DNA from: Branchiostoma floridae
Lineage: Eukaryota; Chordata; Leptocardii; Amphioxiformes; Branchiostomatidae
Assembly: GCF_000003815.2 (NCBI RefSeq)
Contig: NC_049991.1
Coordinates: forward strand, 13,747,685 to 13,807,684
Length of the DNA stretch: 60,000 nucleotides
Reading direction: 5' to 3'
A program made the position numbers and the translations under genes. Each line of letters begins with the position of its first letter. Position 1 is the stretch's first letter. The notes below the pieces were generated by a model. That model searched no databases. It was not told the DNA's origin and was given only the letters and a program-made list of their open reading frames with translations. Shown here one piece after another: positions 1 through 13,200 of this stretch.

Positions 1-1012
1 GTTCAATTCAAAATTGTTAACTAGTAAAACAGCAGGTTTTATTATTTTCTGACACTAAATAGCGAATACTGTACAGTAGTACATTCTTGTAGTATGTAAC
101 CAAATACCGAGGTAGGCTAGGCGTACCAGTGGACCCACTGTAAAAAATTAGGCAATCAGCTCCAATGTTGGATATGCATAAGTGAATATGCTATTAGCCA
201 TAGCAGTTCACTGAGCTAATGAATGAATTAAGATGTCTTTGTTAGTTACAACACAGAAAAAACAGAAAAAAATTGTAAATAAATCTGAGTGAACTGCATG
301 GCATCTTCCAGGAGTGTAATTATAGAATTACAATGAATACTATAACCTATAGAAACTAATGATAATTTCTATCATGTTACACATTAGATATGAACATACC
401 CAAAGTTTGCCTATTAATAAGTAATGCTTGGGTCACAGTGAAAACTGATATAATTCTTGAACTACATGGTCAATATCTTAAACTTGTGCTAGAGCACCCT
501 GCACTAGGGAGGCACAGAAAAGGTATAAAACGAGGAGTGGTCCGATCTCTGTCATTCTTGAGAAAGACGAATAAAGTCGAAACCGGTAGAATACCGTCGT
601 TTCTGAGCTGTCATTTTCCCAAGCTACGAATGATCAGGGTTGGACAAGTTTTTTTAAAATCCACTTGTCCTATTGGGCAAGCACATTAAAAATTTACTTG
701 CCCGAACCAACTTTTCACTTGCCCAAAATTCAAATGACGGTCACTTTTATATGCATTTTCATTTCCAGCAATGGAATTCTTATTATTGCCTCTATTTTTC
801 ATTGTTGACCATTGTTGATGTCATGACCGTAAAAGGTAACAAGTATAAAATTTCACTCAATGGAAAAATCTTACTTGCCGGGCAAGTAGGGTAGGTCATG
901 CACTTGCCCGATCAGCACTTTCACTTGCCCTGGACAATGGGGCTTGTCCAACCCTGATGATGTTGAATTACATGTACTTACTTACAATAGTTACATGTGT
1001 ACTTTGTTCCAG
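1..1012. other. Intron upstream of the first visible USP1-like exon
   Basis: AT-rich non-coding sequence ending in a pyrimidine-containing tract and AG at 1011-1012, the splice acceptor of the exon that starts at 1013. Earlier exons of the gene must lie to the left of the window. Apart from the inverted-repeat element at 635-956 I recognise nothing in it; the short open frames have no resemblance to known proteins. Confidence 0.6.
635..956. mobile_element. Non-autonomous DNA transposon (MITE-like), 322 bp
   Basis: The ends are perfect inverted repeats: CAGGGTTGGACAAG at 635-648 and its exact complement at 943-956. The element is flanked by the 5-bp direct repeat ATGAT (630-634 and 957-961), which looks like a target-site duplication. 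Inside are at least six copies of a CTTGCCC or GGGCAAG word in both orientations near the two ends, like the subterminal repeats that bind transposase. It has no transposase gene. CAGGG ends are common among hAT elements, but those make 8-bp duplications, so the superfamily is open. Confidence 0.7.
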
Positions 1013-2991
1013 GTCTGTGGGGCTGAGTCAGAGGCTAAAAGGAAGCTGTATTTCGCCAAGCTGCCCAAGATCTTGACGATCCACTTGATTCGGTTTGAGT
1101 ACAACCCGTCTGGGTGAGTCACAGTTGTTGATAGAGCTGCTTCTTCCTTTTATGTCATCCTCAATTTAATTGAAGTGTGACACTTTTTCAAATAGCCATT
1201 GGTTTTGCTACGGCTCGCATTTTCAGCCATGCATGCAGGGTCACCCCTATTCTTCTCTGTAAAAGTTAGAGATAGATAATTTCATAATTTTTACATGATT
1301 ATTGAATTACATGAACTTACTTGTTACAAACATTTTTATTAGCATGATGTGTATGATATCTTCTTTTGGAGAACTTTTCCTTTGTAGTTGTATAAAGTTG
1401 ACTTTTAAGATTTAAAAATCTTAGAAAAAGGTGCTGTATTTTACTCTCTTGTCACATGCCATATACTGGTATGGCCTGCAGAAAAAGCTTTGCTATTTCT
1501 ATGATTAAAAGAAAAACAATCTTTAGTTCACACTTCAATCATGCCATACACACAACACAAGTTGCAATATGCAATTTTAGAAGTTGTCAGTGTTTTTCAA
1601 AATCTTAAGTGTCTAAAGTTATTTTGTAATGGTATGCTCTGTTTAACTTCATGCCAAACCAGTCAGGTGTATTTTGACTAATAGCCCTAGTACAGTGCGC
1701 ATAGGTTTTCATGTCAATCTTGACCAATAAGTCTGATATTTTCATACATTTTCATACTTCATCTTACAAAAAAAAATGTTTTCCCTACCCACAGGTATGG
1801 TATGAGAAAGATCAGCAGCCCTATAGTCATCCCGTCCCACCTGCGCCTCGACGGCTTCTGTACGGATACGTGTGCGGACAGAGGCTTTAGGTATGAGATC
1901 TATGGGATGATACTTCACGAGGGAAGTTCCCAAGACTCTGGACATTATGTCTCGTATGTGAGGGCACCCCAGGACTACCCCTTCCTCAAGGAATTCTGTC
2001 TCAGAGATACGGAGGTAAGACCTGTAATACCTGGACTTGTACTGTCTCAAGTGTTCAATAGCATATTTCAGATGTGCACATCTTAAAAACATGTGAGTGT
2101 TAAACTTACATTGATGACAGACACAAAGCAGAAATAGTTCATTACACAAAACTGACTTGATTCAAAATGCAAACATTGACTGCCTTTATTTTTAGCCAAA
2201 CTTTTTTTATTTTATTCACATGCTCACATTAGCTTTGGGGTTTCCCAAGGATGATATCCACACAATCAAATCAGCATGTCCAAAATGAAAATTCACCCTT
2301 TTCAAATCAACTTTCGATGCATGTCTGAATGAAACCTCAATTGTGTTGGTAAATTCCATAGTGAAAAAGTTTTAACTTTGTTTCAACACAAAAGAAAGAC
2401 TCACCATATGCATAATTTTCTGGGCGAGTACTCCTTCTTCAGATAGATGATTTGCTACACTGATGTTCTGGAAGTCGTCAGTACAGAATCATAAATGGCA
2501 GGAAGGCGGAACCTACCACCATCATGGTTCAGTGAGGGTTGATGTGCCCTAATGTAAAAGGCCTCCTTGACACTTTTTCACAACTTTTGATGCAGGGAAC
2601 CTCCAGTCCGCCAGCATCCCCTTCACAGCAGGCAGACACCAGCGACGTCCCCGTCGTGGAGTTAGACAAGTCCAGCCAGCAGGAGAGGGAGAAGAAGCTC
2701 CGCAGAGCTGTGGCACAGTTTGACTATTCAGGGAACTGGGTCAAGTTCAATGACTCTTACGTCAGCCTGGTCACCGAAGAAGAAATGGGGGAAATCTTAT
2801 ATCCTGAGAGGACGAACTCGTTCACCCCATACTTATTATTCTATAAGAGAACTGATTTAGAGTGTCCAATGGCAGATATGAAAGCTAAGGTGGAAAGGAA
2901 CACAGAGGAAACACGGGGCAGCAAAGCGGAGTCTTGTAGTAAGGACTCTCCAGGTAAAGAGGAGGAGAAGGAAGAGGATATAAGCAGATGA
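1013..2991 (+). CDS. USP1: USP1-like ubiquitin carboxyl-terminal hydrolase, C-terminal part (3 exons)
   Basis: Exons read at 1013-1113, 1795-2014 and 2596-2991 (stop TGA at 2989-2991); phases join without a break. The peptide runs from a KLYFAKLPKILTIHLIRFEY segment (USP fold strand) through the catalytic histidine box SGHYVSYVR to GNWVKFNDSYVS and a terminal YLLFYKR. The spacing between the His box and the late W-x-x-F-x-D/N-D block, and the late YLLFYK, fit USP1, a cysteine protease that acts with its WDR48/UAF1 partner on mono-ubiquitinated FANCD2 and PCNA. The catalytic cysteine lies in exons left of the window. Beyond the usual C-terminus there is an extra acidic, Lys/Glu-rich tail of about 45 residues. 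A USP12/46-type enzyme is less likely because of the long insert before the last block. Confidence 0.75.
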
Positions 2992-3600
2992 AATATAGTT
3001 GTTAGGTTTGATTTTCCCTCTGATGAATGATACTGTGTAGATACAGGGGAAAAAACATACGGTGTGTAGAATAATGAACATACCTTGTTTAGAATTAAGA
3101 TGAAACACCTGTAACACCTAGTTGGCCAGTGTTACACTGAACTTTGCTGAGTGATGCCTCTTTGAGTGGGTACAAGAAAAAAAAAGAATCCTGCCACAAC
3201 ACCTGCTGACAAAGCACCAGAATTTGGGTAAATTGATGAAACTTGATAAAATGTATGTGGCCTTTTCCTTACCAATCTTGCGGAGGAAAGGTGTCGGTGT
3301 CTGATATGCTGCCTCTTCAGATGACACCTTACCTATTCCACACATCTGTGTTTTAGAAAAAAAGTGAAATAACAGATAAAATTTTAGACTTGTGCCCACC
3401 AGGTGTACTATTGAGAACAGTCACGGTGGTCTCTCCATTTGTTTCAAAGCAATACAACTTGTTCTTGTTTGTAAATTTATCCATGTATTAACAATGTATC
3501 TGTATGTGCCTTTAGACATGTACCCACATTTTTTATATTTCCTATATATTATGAGATGAATGGAAAATGAAGAATGTGAAAATAAAGAATTTGTTCATGA
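2992..3600 (+). promoter_or_regulatory. 3' UTR and poly(A) signal of the USP1-like gene
   Basis: Non-coding sequence after the stop codon. A canonical AATAAA lies at 3581-3586 in an AT-rich setting followed by GT-rich sequence (TTTGTTCATG), the usual layout of a cleavage and polyadenylation site. No other gene is visible between the stop and the assembly gap. Confidence 0.65.
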
Positions 3601-3732
3601 ACTGAAAGTTTTTGAAGTCGTCTCATTCCAGCTTCATAATTGTGCTACAGTTCCTTTGTGTTGAAGTGCAGTTGTAATGGGTAAACCTGACTGTACTTGT
3701 ATATCCCAACACCATCAAAAGTAGGAAATGAA

Positions 3733-4481
3733 NNNNNNNNNNNNNNNNNNNNNNNNNNNNNNNNNNNNNNNNNNNNNNNNNNNNNNNNNNNNNNNNNNNN
3801 NNNNNNNNNNNNNNNNNNNNNNNNNNNNNNNNNNNNNNNNNNNNNNNNNNNNNNNNNNNNNNNNNNNNNNNNNNNNNNNNNNNNNNNNNNNNNNNNNNNN
3901 NNNNNNNNNNNNNNNNNNNNNNNNNNNNNNNNNNNNNNNNNNNNNNNNNNNNNNNNNNNNNNNNNNNNNNNNNNNNNNNNNNNNNNNNNNNNNNNNNNNN
4001 NNNNNNNNNNNNNNNNNNNNNNNNNNNNNNNNNNNNNNNNNNNNNNNNNNNNNNNNNNNNNNNNNNNNNNNNNNNNNNNNNNNNNNNNNNNNNNNNNNNN
4101 NNNNNNNNNNNNNNNNNNNNNNNNNNNNNNNNNNNNNNNNNNNNNNNNNNNNNNNNNNNNNNNNNNNNNNNNNNNNNNNNNNNNNNNNNNNNNNNNNNNN
4201 NNNNNNNNNNNNNNNNNNNNNNNNNNNNNNNNNNNNNNNNNNNNNNNNNNNNNNNNNNNNNNNNNNNNNNNNNNNNNNNNNNNNNNNNNNNNNNNNNNNN
4301 NNNNNNNNNNNNNNNNNNNNNNNNNNNNNNNNNNNNNNNNNNNNNNNNNNNNNNNNNNNNNNNNNNNNNNNNNNNNNNNNNNNNNNNNNNNNNNNNNNNN
4401 NNNNNNNNNNNNNNNNNNNNNNNNNNNNNNNNNNNNNNNNNNNNNNNNNNNNNNNNNNNNNNNNNNNNNNNNNNNNNNNNN
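3733..4481. other. Assembly gap (run of N)
   Basis: Continuous N. Frames called across it are artefacts. The gap lies between the USP1-like 3' end and the next gene, so an undetected small exon or element could be hidden here. Confidence 0.99.
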
Positions 4482-5484
4482 CATAGATATATGTACTAAG
4501 ACTGAAAAATGTGACAGAAGCGCCACGTAGCGGACTACTGTAGAACTGCACTGTGATAGACCTGTTCATCAGATGCCCAGGTGTGCCACTAGATTATGTT
4601 AATAAGAATCATGACACAAACTTTATTGGCGAAGCAAGTATTAAACACCATAATAGTCCATTTTTTAATTAACAAACACCCCTAATACATCTATCAAACC
4701 GGTTCCTTATCATTGTAATCATGCTTTTCCATATTTGAGAAAACTAGCTTTACACACACTAACAGTCGTAAGACACGATGACAATAGCCACAAATACAAC
4801 GTGACATACATGGTGTGCTGACAAGAAATGTCAGACATTGTACCCGTCGACGGCACGAGTACCCCATGGGGTATATCTCAACTCTGTAGATTACCACAAA
4901 TGTGGGTAATTCGTGTCCATAGGCATAAATTTTGGATGGTGGGGGGGTTCGTGGGATCACCCCCGCTTTTATGATATCAAAGAAGCTTTCAACAACACAC
5001 CGAAATGTGTCTTCTAATCCCCGTTGGACTATGGATTTTAAGGTTTCTATCACGAGAGATAGAAACGTTAATGCTATTTGATCCGTCTGACCGCTTTCAA
5101 AATCTAACGTTAACTGGATGTCTGTCACTTGTATTATTTAATTTTAGTGTAACGTTAACGTTACGCACAGTCTTGCCAACCAACACGGCAACAGCATCCA
5201 ATGCCATCCAATCACACACACGGTTAACTACGTTCATTGTGTTGGACGAGACTGCCTACGTCATGACCTCGTCAAAGTCAAGTCAGGTCAAAGTTTATTG
5301 CACAACGATTGTCATGGAATTAGAAGCACCAGTTAGCATGAAGCATTAACGTTACAGATCATATTAGATAAACGTTACAGATCATATTAGATAAACAACT
5401 GAAAGTCCAAGAAGACGGCCCTGTTGAACTGATCTCTGCAGGACGTTCGTGTTTGTTTACGTGTTACCTGTCCGGTTTGTGACT
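4482..5484. other. Intergenic region and presumed promoter side of the MFS gene
   Basis: No gene recognised. A 23-bp unit beginning AACGTTACAGATC is repeated twice in direct tandem (5348-5370 and 5371-5393). The word AACGTTA recurs several times between 5070 and 5360. The transcription start of the downstream transporter gene should be near the right edge, but I see no clear TATA box or CpG-rich block that would place it. Confidence 0.4.
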
Positions 5485-6210
5485 ATGGTTAACATCAGAG
5501 TGTTGTGGCGAGAGTTTCCGGTAAAACAGGTATGTAACCTCTGGTACTGTAACAATACTAGTACGTACATGCGGCAGCGGGGAGGGGGGTGGTCTATGAC
5601 TATGTGACCCTTCTTCGTGTGGATATTAGACTTGGTTTTACACAGTTTGGGCATGTAGAGCCAATGGATATCCGACTTCAGTTGGAATAATATGGCATGC
5701 CTGCAAGACCGGGCTTCCCTTTTTTGTCACAATACTATAACGTTACTGCTGTACTTAGATTCACGTCAACACATGTCTGTGATATCCATGCCATGCTAAC
5801 AAGTGGTAGCATGGGGACAACGACTACAACTGTACAGGTTAAAAAAAGGGATAATGCACTCATCTTTTGACATGCAAATTGCAGCGCGTACAGAACGAGT
5901 CTACACGTGAATGTAACGTTATTTGGGCTCATGTCACTGTTTATGTTTATGTTTACAAACAATGAAGAAACCCGGACGCAAGCTAGTTTGGTATGAAACC
6001 ACCCCTCATGCACATAGTCATCGCCAGGTTAACACAAAACAACTCATGACGTTTAGATGAGCTCGTCGATAATCAGTTTGACCTCATTTTTCGTTTTCAA
6101 ACCCTGTGTTTACGTTGGTGGTGACCTTTACGCGTCAAGGTCATAACAGTGGCTTATGTTACTCAGCACCAAGAGACCACGTCTAGCGAAATAATAGACG
6201 TTAAACGAGG

Positions 6211-6246
<36 letters not shown>

Positions 6247-9200
6247 TATACACTAACTGGTGCAACGACTTCCTCAGATCACCATGGTTCAGTACTAGAG
6301 GCTCGATGTGGAATTACTCTTTAAGTCGATGCTTGATAGTGAATGTTGTGTCATAATCAATTCTTTACCTTTACCTGCACCCGCCGGCGTAACACACTTG
6401 CTTCGCAGGCAAGTGACGCGGCAGCGGCTTCTGATATTACACTAAACGTAACCTTCGCACCTAACATTTACAAATCTGCAAGTTATTTGTTTGAAGCTTT
6501 CTAATTAGGATGCCCCTAATGCAAGTTCCACTCTACGATGGTTCTAATCTATAAGGAAGAAGAATTTTGAACACCTTTATAATCTTGGGTTAACTCTGGT
6601 ACCTGAAGGCATGACTATTTTCTGTTCTCTTGCAAGCTGGTATTAGATACGTCCATCAGTTTCTCGGTTAGTCATTTTGTATATTTTCTGCACATTACTT
6701 TCCTGTATTCGAGTAGCATCCATTGTAGATTTGTTTTCGTGATGGTTACGGCGACAGTACTGTAAATGCAGAAATGTTCGGGTTGGTCTTATGTTCGCGG
6801 TTTTATCAGTCTTATCGCGAACTTAAAACCACCGCGAACATTTTTCCATTACAGTATGTGACTACAGTGTATGGCACTACCGCGAACACTCCACTTTTCC
6901 GCTAATGCGAAATCAAATCCCCGCGAACTTAAATGCATCTACAGTATTGTATTGGTTTCAGGTTACAGTTTTGGCGGTGCTCCTGTCTTCCGGGTCCATC
7001 GCTGGCAGCACCAGAAAACCGTTTCTGCCGTTCCTCACACACGACTTCTTTCCTTACCTGAAGAGTAATCAGATAGGTAACTACATTGTCTTTCGTTCCA
7101 TCGTTTTCATATCAATTCTAAACTTTGCTCTTGGATGATCCAACACAAAGAAAACTAGAATTCCGCGATCTCATATCTTCACCAGTTGGTTTTACAAATG
7201 AGGTCTTAATTTGCATGCATTACATAAGTTTATGATCTTCTCTACCCAAAGAACACAAAAAGTACAAAGTCTTAAAAATGTCTCATGAAAGCAGGGTATT
7301 GCAGCATTTTCTCATATATTATGCAAATTTACTTTATTACAACTTTTATATTTGCATACCTGTACCTAACCCGATAGGGATTAATTGTACAATAAAGGCA
7401 ATCATCCATCTACTATAACCTCCATGTATCCCTTTCTGGTAGGGTATTATGCCGGATTTCTGTCGAGTGCGACCTGGGCTGGCCAGTTTTTCGGATGTTT
7501 TATGGTAGGCATTTCTCATTGCATTACCTAGCCAATTGTTTCTACATTTCAAATCATATACTAGCAAGAGTGTAATAACAGAAGTTGTGCGTTGCTCTTT
7601 CAGTGGGGGAAACTGTCGGACATTGTGGGCAGAAGGTAGGGTCAATATCGTTTAATTTGTATACACAGTATGAGCTCACCACATTCTCAATTCATTTGTG
7701 CTTCAACAGACTTAACCAAAATATACGAAGCAGTTTACATGAGTCATGCCTTGAAGATCACAGCTACGGGAGATCTGACATATTATACATTGTATAAGGC
7801 AATCGTCGAAAATGTCCCAGCAGGGTGTTATACCTCAAAACACACGAATTTAAAATTGAAAAAAGGTGTTATGGACAATTTTGGATATTCCGTCTACAAG
7901 AGTTATGTAGCTTTAAAATGGCTTACCTGTTGAAAATACAGATATGATATGATATGATGTGATACACTTTGCCGCAATACTTATTAATATCGAACTGCTA
8001 ATGCACGAGAATGCCTCTTCTTGTCCAGACCCATACTGCTGAGTAGTGCCACGGTGCTGATGCTGGGCACTCTGCTAGTGGGCTTCAGGTAAGGTCATCA
8101 CAATACGTGGTACTTTTCCGCACTCCCACACAGCAATCCAACAATATAGGAACCCATAATCAGCTACTTGAATGACATTGTATGAAAAAAAATCATTGCC
8201 ATATAGGTATCATACTACACATGATCATCTTGGTCAGTGATGATCATGTGTAGAGCGCGCTCTTTTAACTAGTATCAAATTCAAACCACACATTGTCGCA
8301 TTGAAAACCATTCCTCACACAACTTCTTCGGGTCTTGGATCAAGCCCATTCGAATGCGTTTCAATAATATTATAGCAACACATTCGAGTTTGTTCACACA
8401 GCCTGATGACCGATCCGATTGTTTCCTCCAGCTTCTCCTTCTTATGGCCCGTCGGTGTACAGTTCTTCGAGGGGCTCCTAAACGGCACCTTGGGCGTGGC
8501 AAAGACGTACCTGTACGAGGTGATTTTAGTTTACATCCTTACTTTGGATGGATGCTAGGTTTGACCAAGGAAACAAAATCGATCTGACCCTGGAGTCAGG
8601 GCATCCAGGCTAGATTCCCGCCGTTTTAAGTGTTTACTGTGACCATTCGGCCTTGCTCGTGTCAATTGTGTATATATACAGCCAACATAGACTATCATTT
8701 TTAACAACTATTAACACATCTCTAATAACTCCATGCGTTTATCCCTGTAGATTTGTCCTCCCAAGTTCCATTCATTTGCCTTTTCTGTCTTGTGGATTCC
8801 CGGCTCTGTGGCACACTTCGTGGTGAGTATACATCCTCATCATTGAACTATGCACGAAGCGGTAGCGAGGAAACTTCCGTTGTGCCTTTTGGTACGTCTC
8901 AGTTGATGATATTGTCTTTCCAGCTAGTAGAATTGTTGGTTTTAACCTTCTAACCAATGTCGCTACGCATGGCTAGGGTCCGGTACTGGGTGGATTTTTG
9001 GCCTGCCCAGCTACAAGATTCCCGATGTTTGACAAACCGCTCTTCAAGCAGTTCCCGTACATGCTGCCCTGCGTCGTAGTGGCCTGCCTGCAGTTGTTCC
9101 TTCTTATAGGTGACACGTCTTCGTTTATACTTGACTGGCAAATCTAGAGATATTCTAACTTTCTAGTCTAGTTTCGGCCGTATCCGCTGTATCCGGCGAT

Positions 9201-10211
9201 ATCATAGCCAAGTGTTGCTCTGTTGATGCCTAATTACGTCACAATACGTTCAATTCTGATCCCGATTGTCCTGTTTATTAATAAATACATTTATGATAAC
9301 TGTACGTGATTCTTACTTGTATAAATTTACCTTTCATAACAGGTGGCTGCATTTTCCTGGGAGAATCTCTGGACAAGAAGCCGAAATATGAGTATATCAG
9401 TCTAGCTAAAATATCCACCCCTGATGTTGCAGAAGACGACGAGGAAAACCCAGAAGGTGAGTAACTGTGAAACTACATATTGTACTTTGCGTCAAATGTC
9501 CATCACTAAAACTGGAGACTTATTTCATAATGCACGTGAGTCGATTCTGGCTGACTAAAATGTTCCCACAACCGGGCTGTTTGTGGAAACGAAAAATTAT
9601 TCCAATACATATCCACAAGGCATGCCGTTGAATTATTTTTGTTCTGTTTTGTGTTTTGTTGTCTTTACTTCATATCGTACTTTTGGCACACACCCCACCA
9701 CCCCCCACCCCCAACTGCCCGACCGGGCCCCTTTGTGGAAATGTGACGTTAGCCTAATTGTAGGGGTGTGATACTGTTGAATTTCTCCCCACAGGACAAC
9801 CGGAGTCCACCTGCAGCCTGCTGCGCGACAGACTGGTGCTGATGCCATGTGCCCTGTACGCTCTCCTCGCGCTAGCGCACATCTGCAGCGGCGAGGTAAG
9901 GTACCTTGTTGTATATACATATACATATAAAGACAACTTACTAACGTACTTACTACTTCTTCGTCCCCGGTGACTAAGTCATCATCAATATCTTAGAAAC
10001 AACCGGATCACTTCAAGCAAACCATCGAAGAAATACAGCATACTGTATGAAATACAGCATAATGTCTTAGATATGCACAATCTCAAACTCTAGCAGATAC
10101 AGTACATGGCTCCCACTGCGGCGGGGGATGTCCACAATAGAACTTTAAGAAATAATGTCTTAAATTTTTAAAGGAATCAGACATGTCAGTAAAGCGTATT
10201 TAACATGTTGT

Positions 10212-10272
<61 letters not shown>

Positions 10273-13200
10273 TATATGTGTGTACGTATATGTGAAATGA
10301 ACATTGTACAGAATCGCAATTCAGCCGTATGGCTGCAACAGTTTTAATCCAATAAACCATTTCATCATCATCATCATCATACTGGAACGATGCCGTTTGT
10401 ATGACCACCAACCAATCGAGCGTGGTGAGACAATAGGGCTTTTCTCATCTTTGCCCGTCCCTATATTGTTGTGATTATATTTGTTATCTATGTTGAATGG
10501 AATGGAATTTCAGGACATACACACTAGACCCGTTTTTGACCTGTTGAACGATGGTGCATAGTCTCCAAGCAGACCCATCGGTGCCTTAGAAATAGTATCA
10601 AAGCTTGCCAGGGACTTAGTACAGGGGCACCAGTGCCCGTTTGACTCCCTTAGCCGGGTATCTCCCTTTGGCCGGCTATAATCCTTTGCCAGCTTTGATA
10701 TATTATCTCTAAGGCACCGATGGGTCTGCTTGGAGACTAGATGGTGCAGTCCTTTTATCTTACCTGCAGATGTTGCCCCTCCTCCTGGTGTCTGACTCCC
10801 AGCATGGTGGTTACAACTTTGATGCTGCAGAGATTGCTATCGTCCTGATTACTATCAACATTTACAGTGCCGTCACGCGGGTAGATCCGTCGTCTTTCCT
10901 TTAGATATGAAGTTGAACAACATAGACACAAACCAACGAACAAACAGATCGGAAATCAAACACGTTTATGAAGAGTAATGGCAAGAAACGGACTGTTATA
11001 AACTTGACCCTTTCATTAATATTATTCCGATCCATTCTAAAAAAAAGGCTCTCCGAAGACATGACAGAGGGACTTAAGCCATGACATGTTTAATAAATGC
11101 CATACAACCAAGATGTTTGATTTCTTCTGCGTTTCTCGCTCCTTTAGGCGACACTTGTCCCTTTCCTGGCGTCCAAGTTCACCTACAAGACGGTGTACAT
11201 TTCGGGAATGGCGCTGTACGCAGTAGGGGTCGTCCTGCTTCCGTCCATGGTCGACATCACAGGGGCCATAGCGAGTCAGCAACTTCATAAAGTCTCAAAC
11301 CAAACAGTGAACTTTAGCGAATTCACTGAGCATCTCTCGGCCTCACTACCAGTAACAGAAAGCGATATTCAAACAGCTTTAGAGCACAATTCACCCTCTT
11401 CCCTGTACCTAACAGCGACGACAGAAATGAACGCGACAGTCTCAATGCCAACTGGCCAGTGTCGACTAGACGGGGACAGGAGGAAGACGTCCCAGCAAGC
11501 GGCCACGGGTGTGCCCGCCAGGGTCTGGGGCCTGCTGCTGTTTACCGTGGTGCTGATGGAACAGGGAAGGTACATACGCCACTAATCATTGCTACTTCTG
11601 TGAAGTATACAATGTACGTAGACTCTACCAGGCTCCACAAGTCGCTGGAAATAGTAAAAATTGGCCAAATAGCTAGACAGATACCACACCAGAGGAGTTG
11701 GCCGACCCAAAACTACAGTTTGCGATAAATTTCAAGCGACATGTCATGTGGAGCAAACTTCAGTTTGCGACATGGGGACACGAACTGTAGTTTTGGGCCG
11801 GCCAACTCCTCTGGTGTGTTATCTGTCTATTTGGCCAATTTGTACTATTTTCAGCTACATGTGGACCCCGGTAGAGGCCAAAGTATGCGTAGAATCTGCA
11901 GTGTCTTAGTGGTTAACAGTACAGATCATTTGCAAGGGCCATGGGATGTCGGAAGTATGTAAATACATGTATGTGTCCTATCTGATGATATGTTTTCTTT
12001 CATGTCATGAACATCTTTATGCCATGAACAATACTGTCACACTGTGGGGGTATATAAAGTATTACAAGAATAGAACTAAAGCGGCAGACGAAGTTTGCAG
12101 ACTATCTAAGGTAACAAAGTATGGCTAGTTTCTCGATTATTCTTTTCGCAATCAATCCGACTTTCAGCAATCAAGCGTACCTGGCCGGTGTCGTGATGGT
12201 GGGAAACGCCGGTGTTGTGAGTAACACGCCTCCGTTAAGACTAACCTTAAGATTGATATAGCTTTGCACACGAAATATGTTTTCTTATGCAATAGTAATA
12301 AAAGGCATAAAAGCAGTTCTTGTTTTACGCAATACGTTATAATCCTCACATCACTATGAATGAGAATTTTTACTGCACACAATGTAAGTTCAGTAGACGC
12401 CAGTTAATTACACGTCGGGTAATCGCACACTTCTGTTAATTTGCACGAAATCCGCAAATCCCGCGGCGGTGCGGTCCAGCTTAATAACTTCGCTTTATTG
12501 CACCATTCGGATAATTGCACGAAATACACTGGCAAATGCGGTGTGCAATTAAGCGGCTTCCGCTGTATTGGTAAACATTGGTGTTTATAAAGATGTCCTT
12601 GGTCTCGTTAAAGCAAACCACCCGGGGGACAGTCAACGGCATCGCGCAGACCCTGGCGTCGCTGGCCATGCTAGTGGGCCCGGCCGTGAGCGCCAACCTG
12701 TTCGCTTGGACCACTGATAACGGTAGGGCAGCAGTTTTCTAGCACGCCTGTCTCACAACAATCTGCTTTCTGCAACATTAGAAACAGAACAGAAATTCTG
12801 TTTCAAAAACTGTTCAACGTCTGAAAATTAGTGCAGTATCATCTGAATCGGTTTTTATTAATTCAATCCAAGGACTATTTTTTCCCTTTCACCATTTTGA
12901 CCACGTAACAAGTCTAAGGTCGATAACATTCTGGGTTTAGTAACCCGTTGCTGGTTTCGTGCCTGTTTCTCTATCCTATATCGACAGGGATGTCCTGGCC
13001 GCTGAACCACCATCTGTCCTTCTATCTGCTGACCGTCTTGTGTCTCCTCATGGTGTTCCTCTGTACCAGACTACCGGCTTCCAGCAACCTGCCTAGGGTA
13101 GCTATCGGAAAGGGTAGCCCCACGGTGTCCGAAGAAGAAGACAAGAGGGAGGAGGAACAGGAAGAAGAAAGAAAAGATAATCTAAAATATAGAAAAAGTG

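Noticed and set aside
1742-2149. Minus-strand frame opposite the USP1-like exon
   Set aside because: It is the antisense of exon 1795-2014, which encodes the catalytic histidine box on the plus strand.
3645-4569. Long open frames on both strands around 3.6-4.6 kb
   Set aside because: They consist almost entirely of the N gap and have no real sequence content.
6211-6245. CRISPR-like or other organised array
   Set aside because: It is a simple CAA microsatellite; no repeat-spacer organisation exists anywhere in the window.
11854-11910. Alternative transporter exon after the TTTTCAG at 11847-11853
   Set aside because: It would read [10 protein letters not shown] and soon hit a stop. The acceptor at 12168 gives a peptide that continues the MFS pattern in phase.
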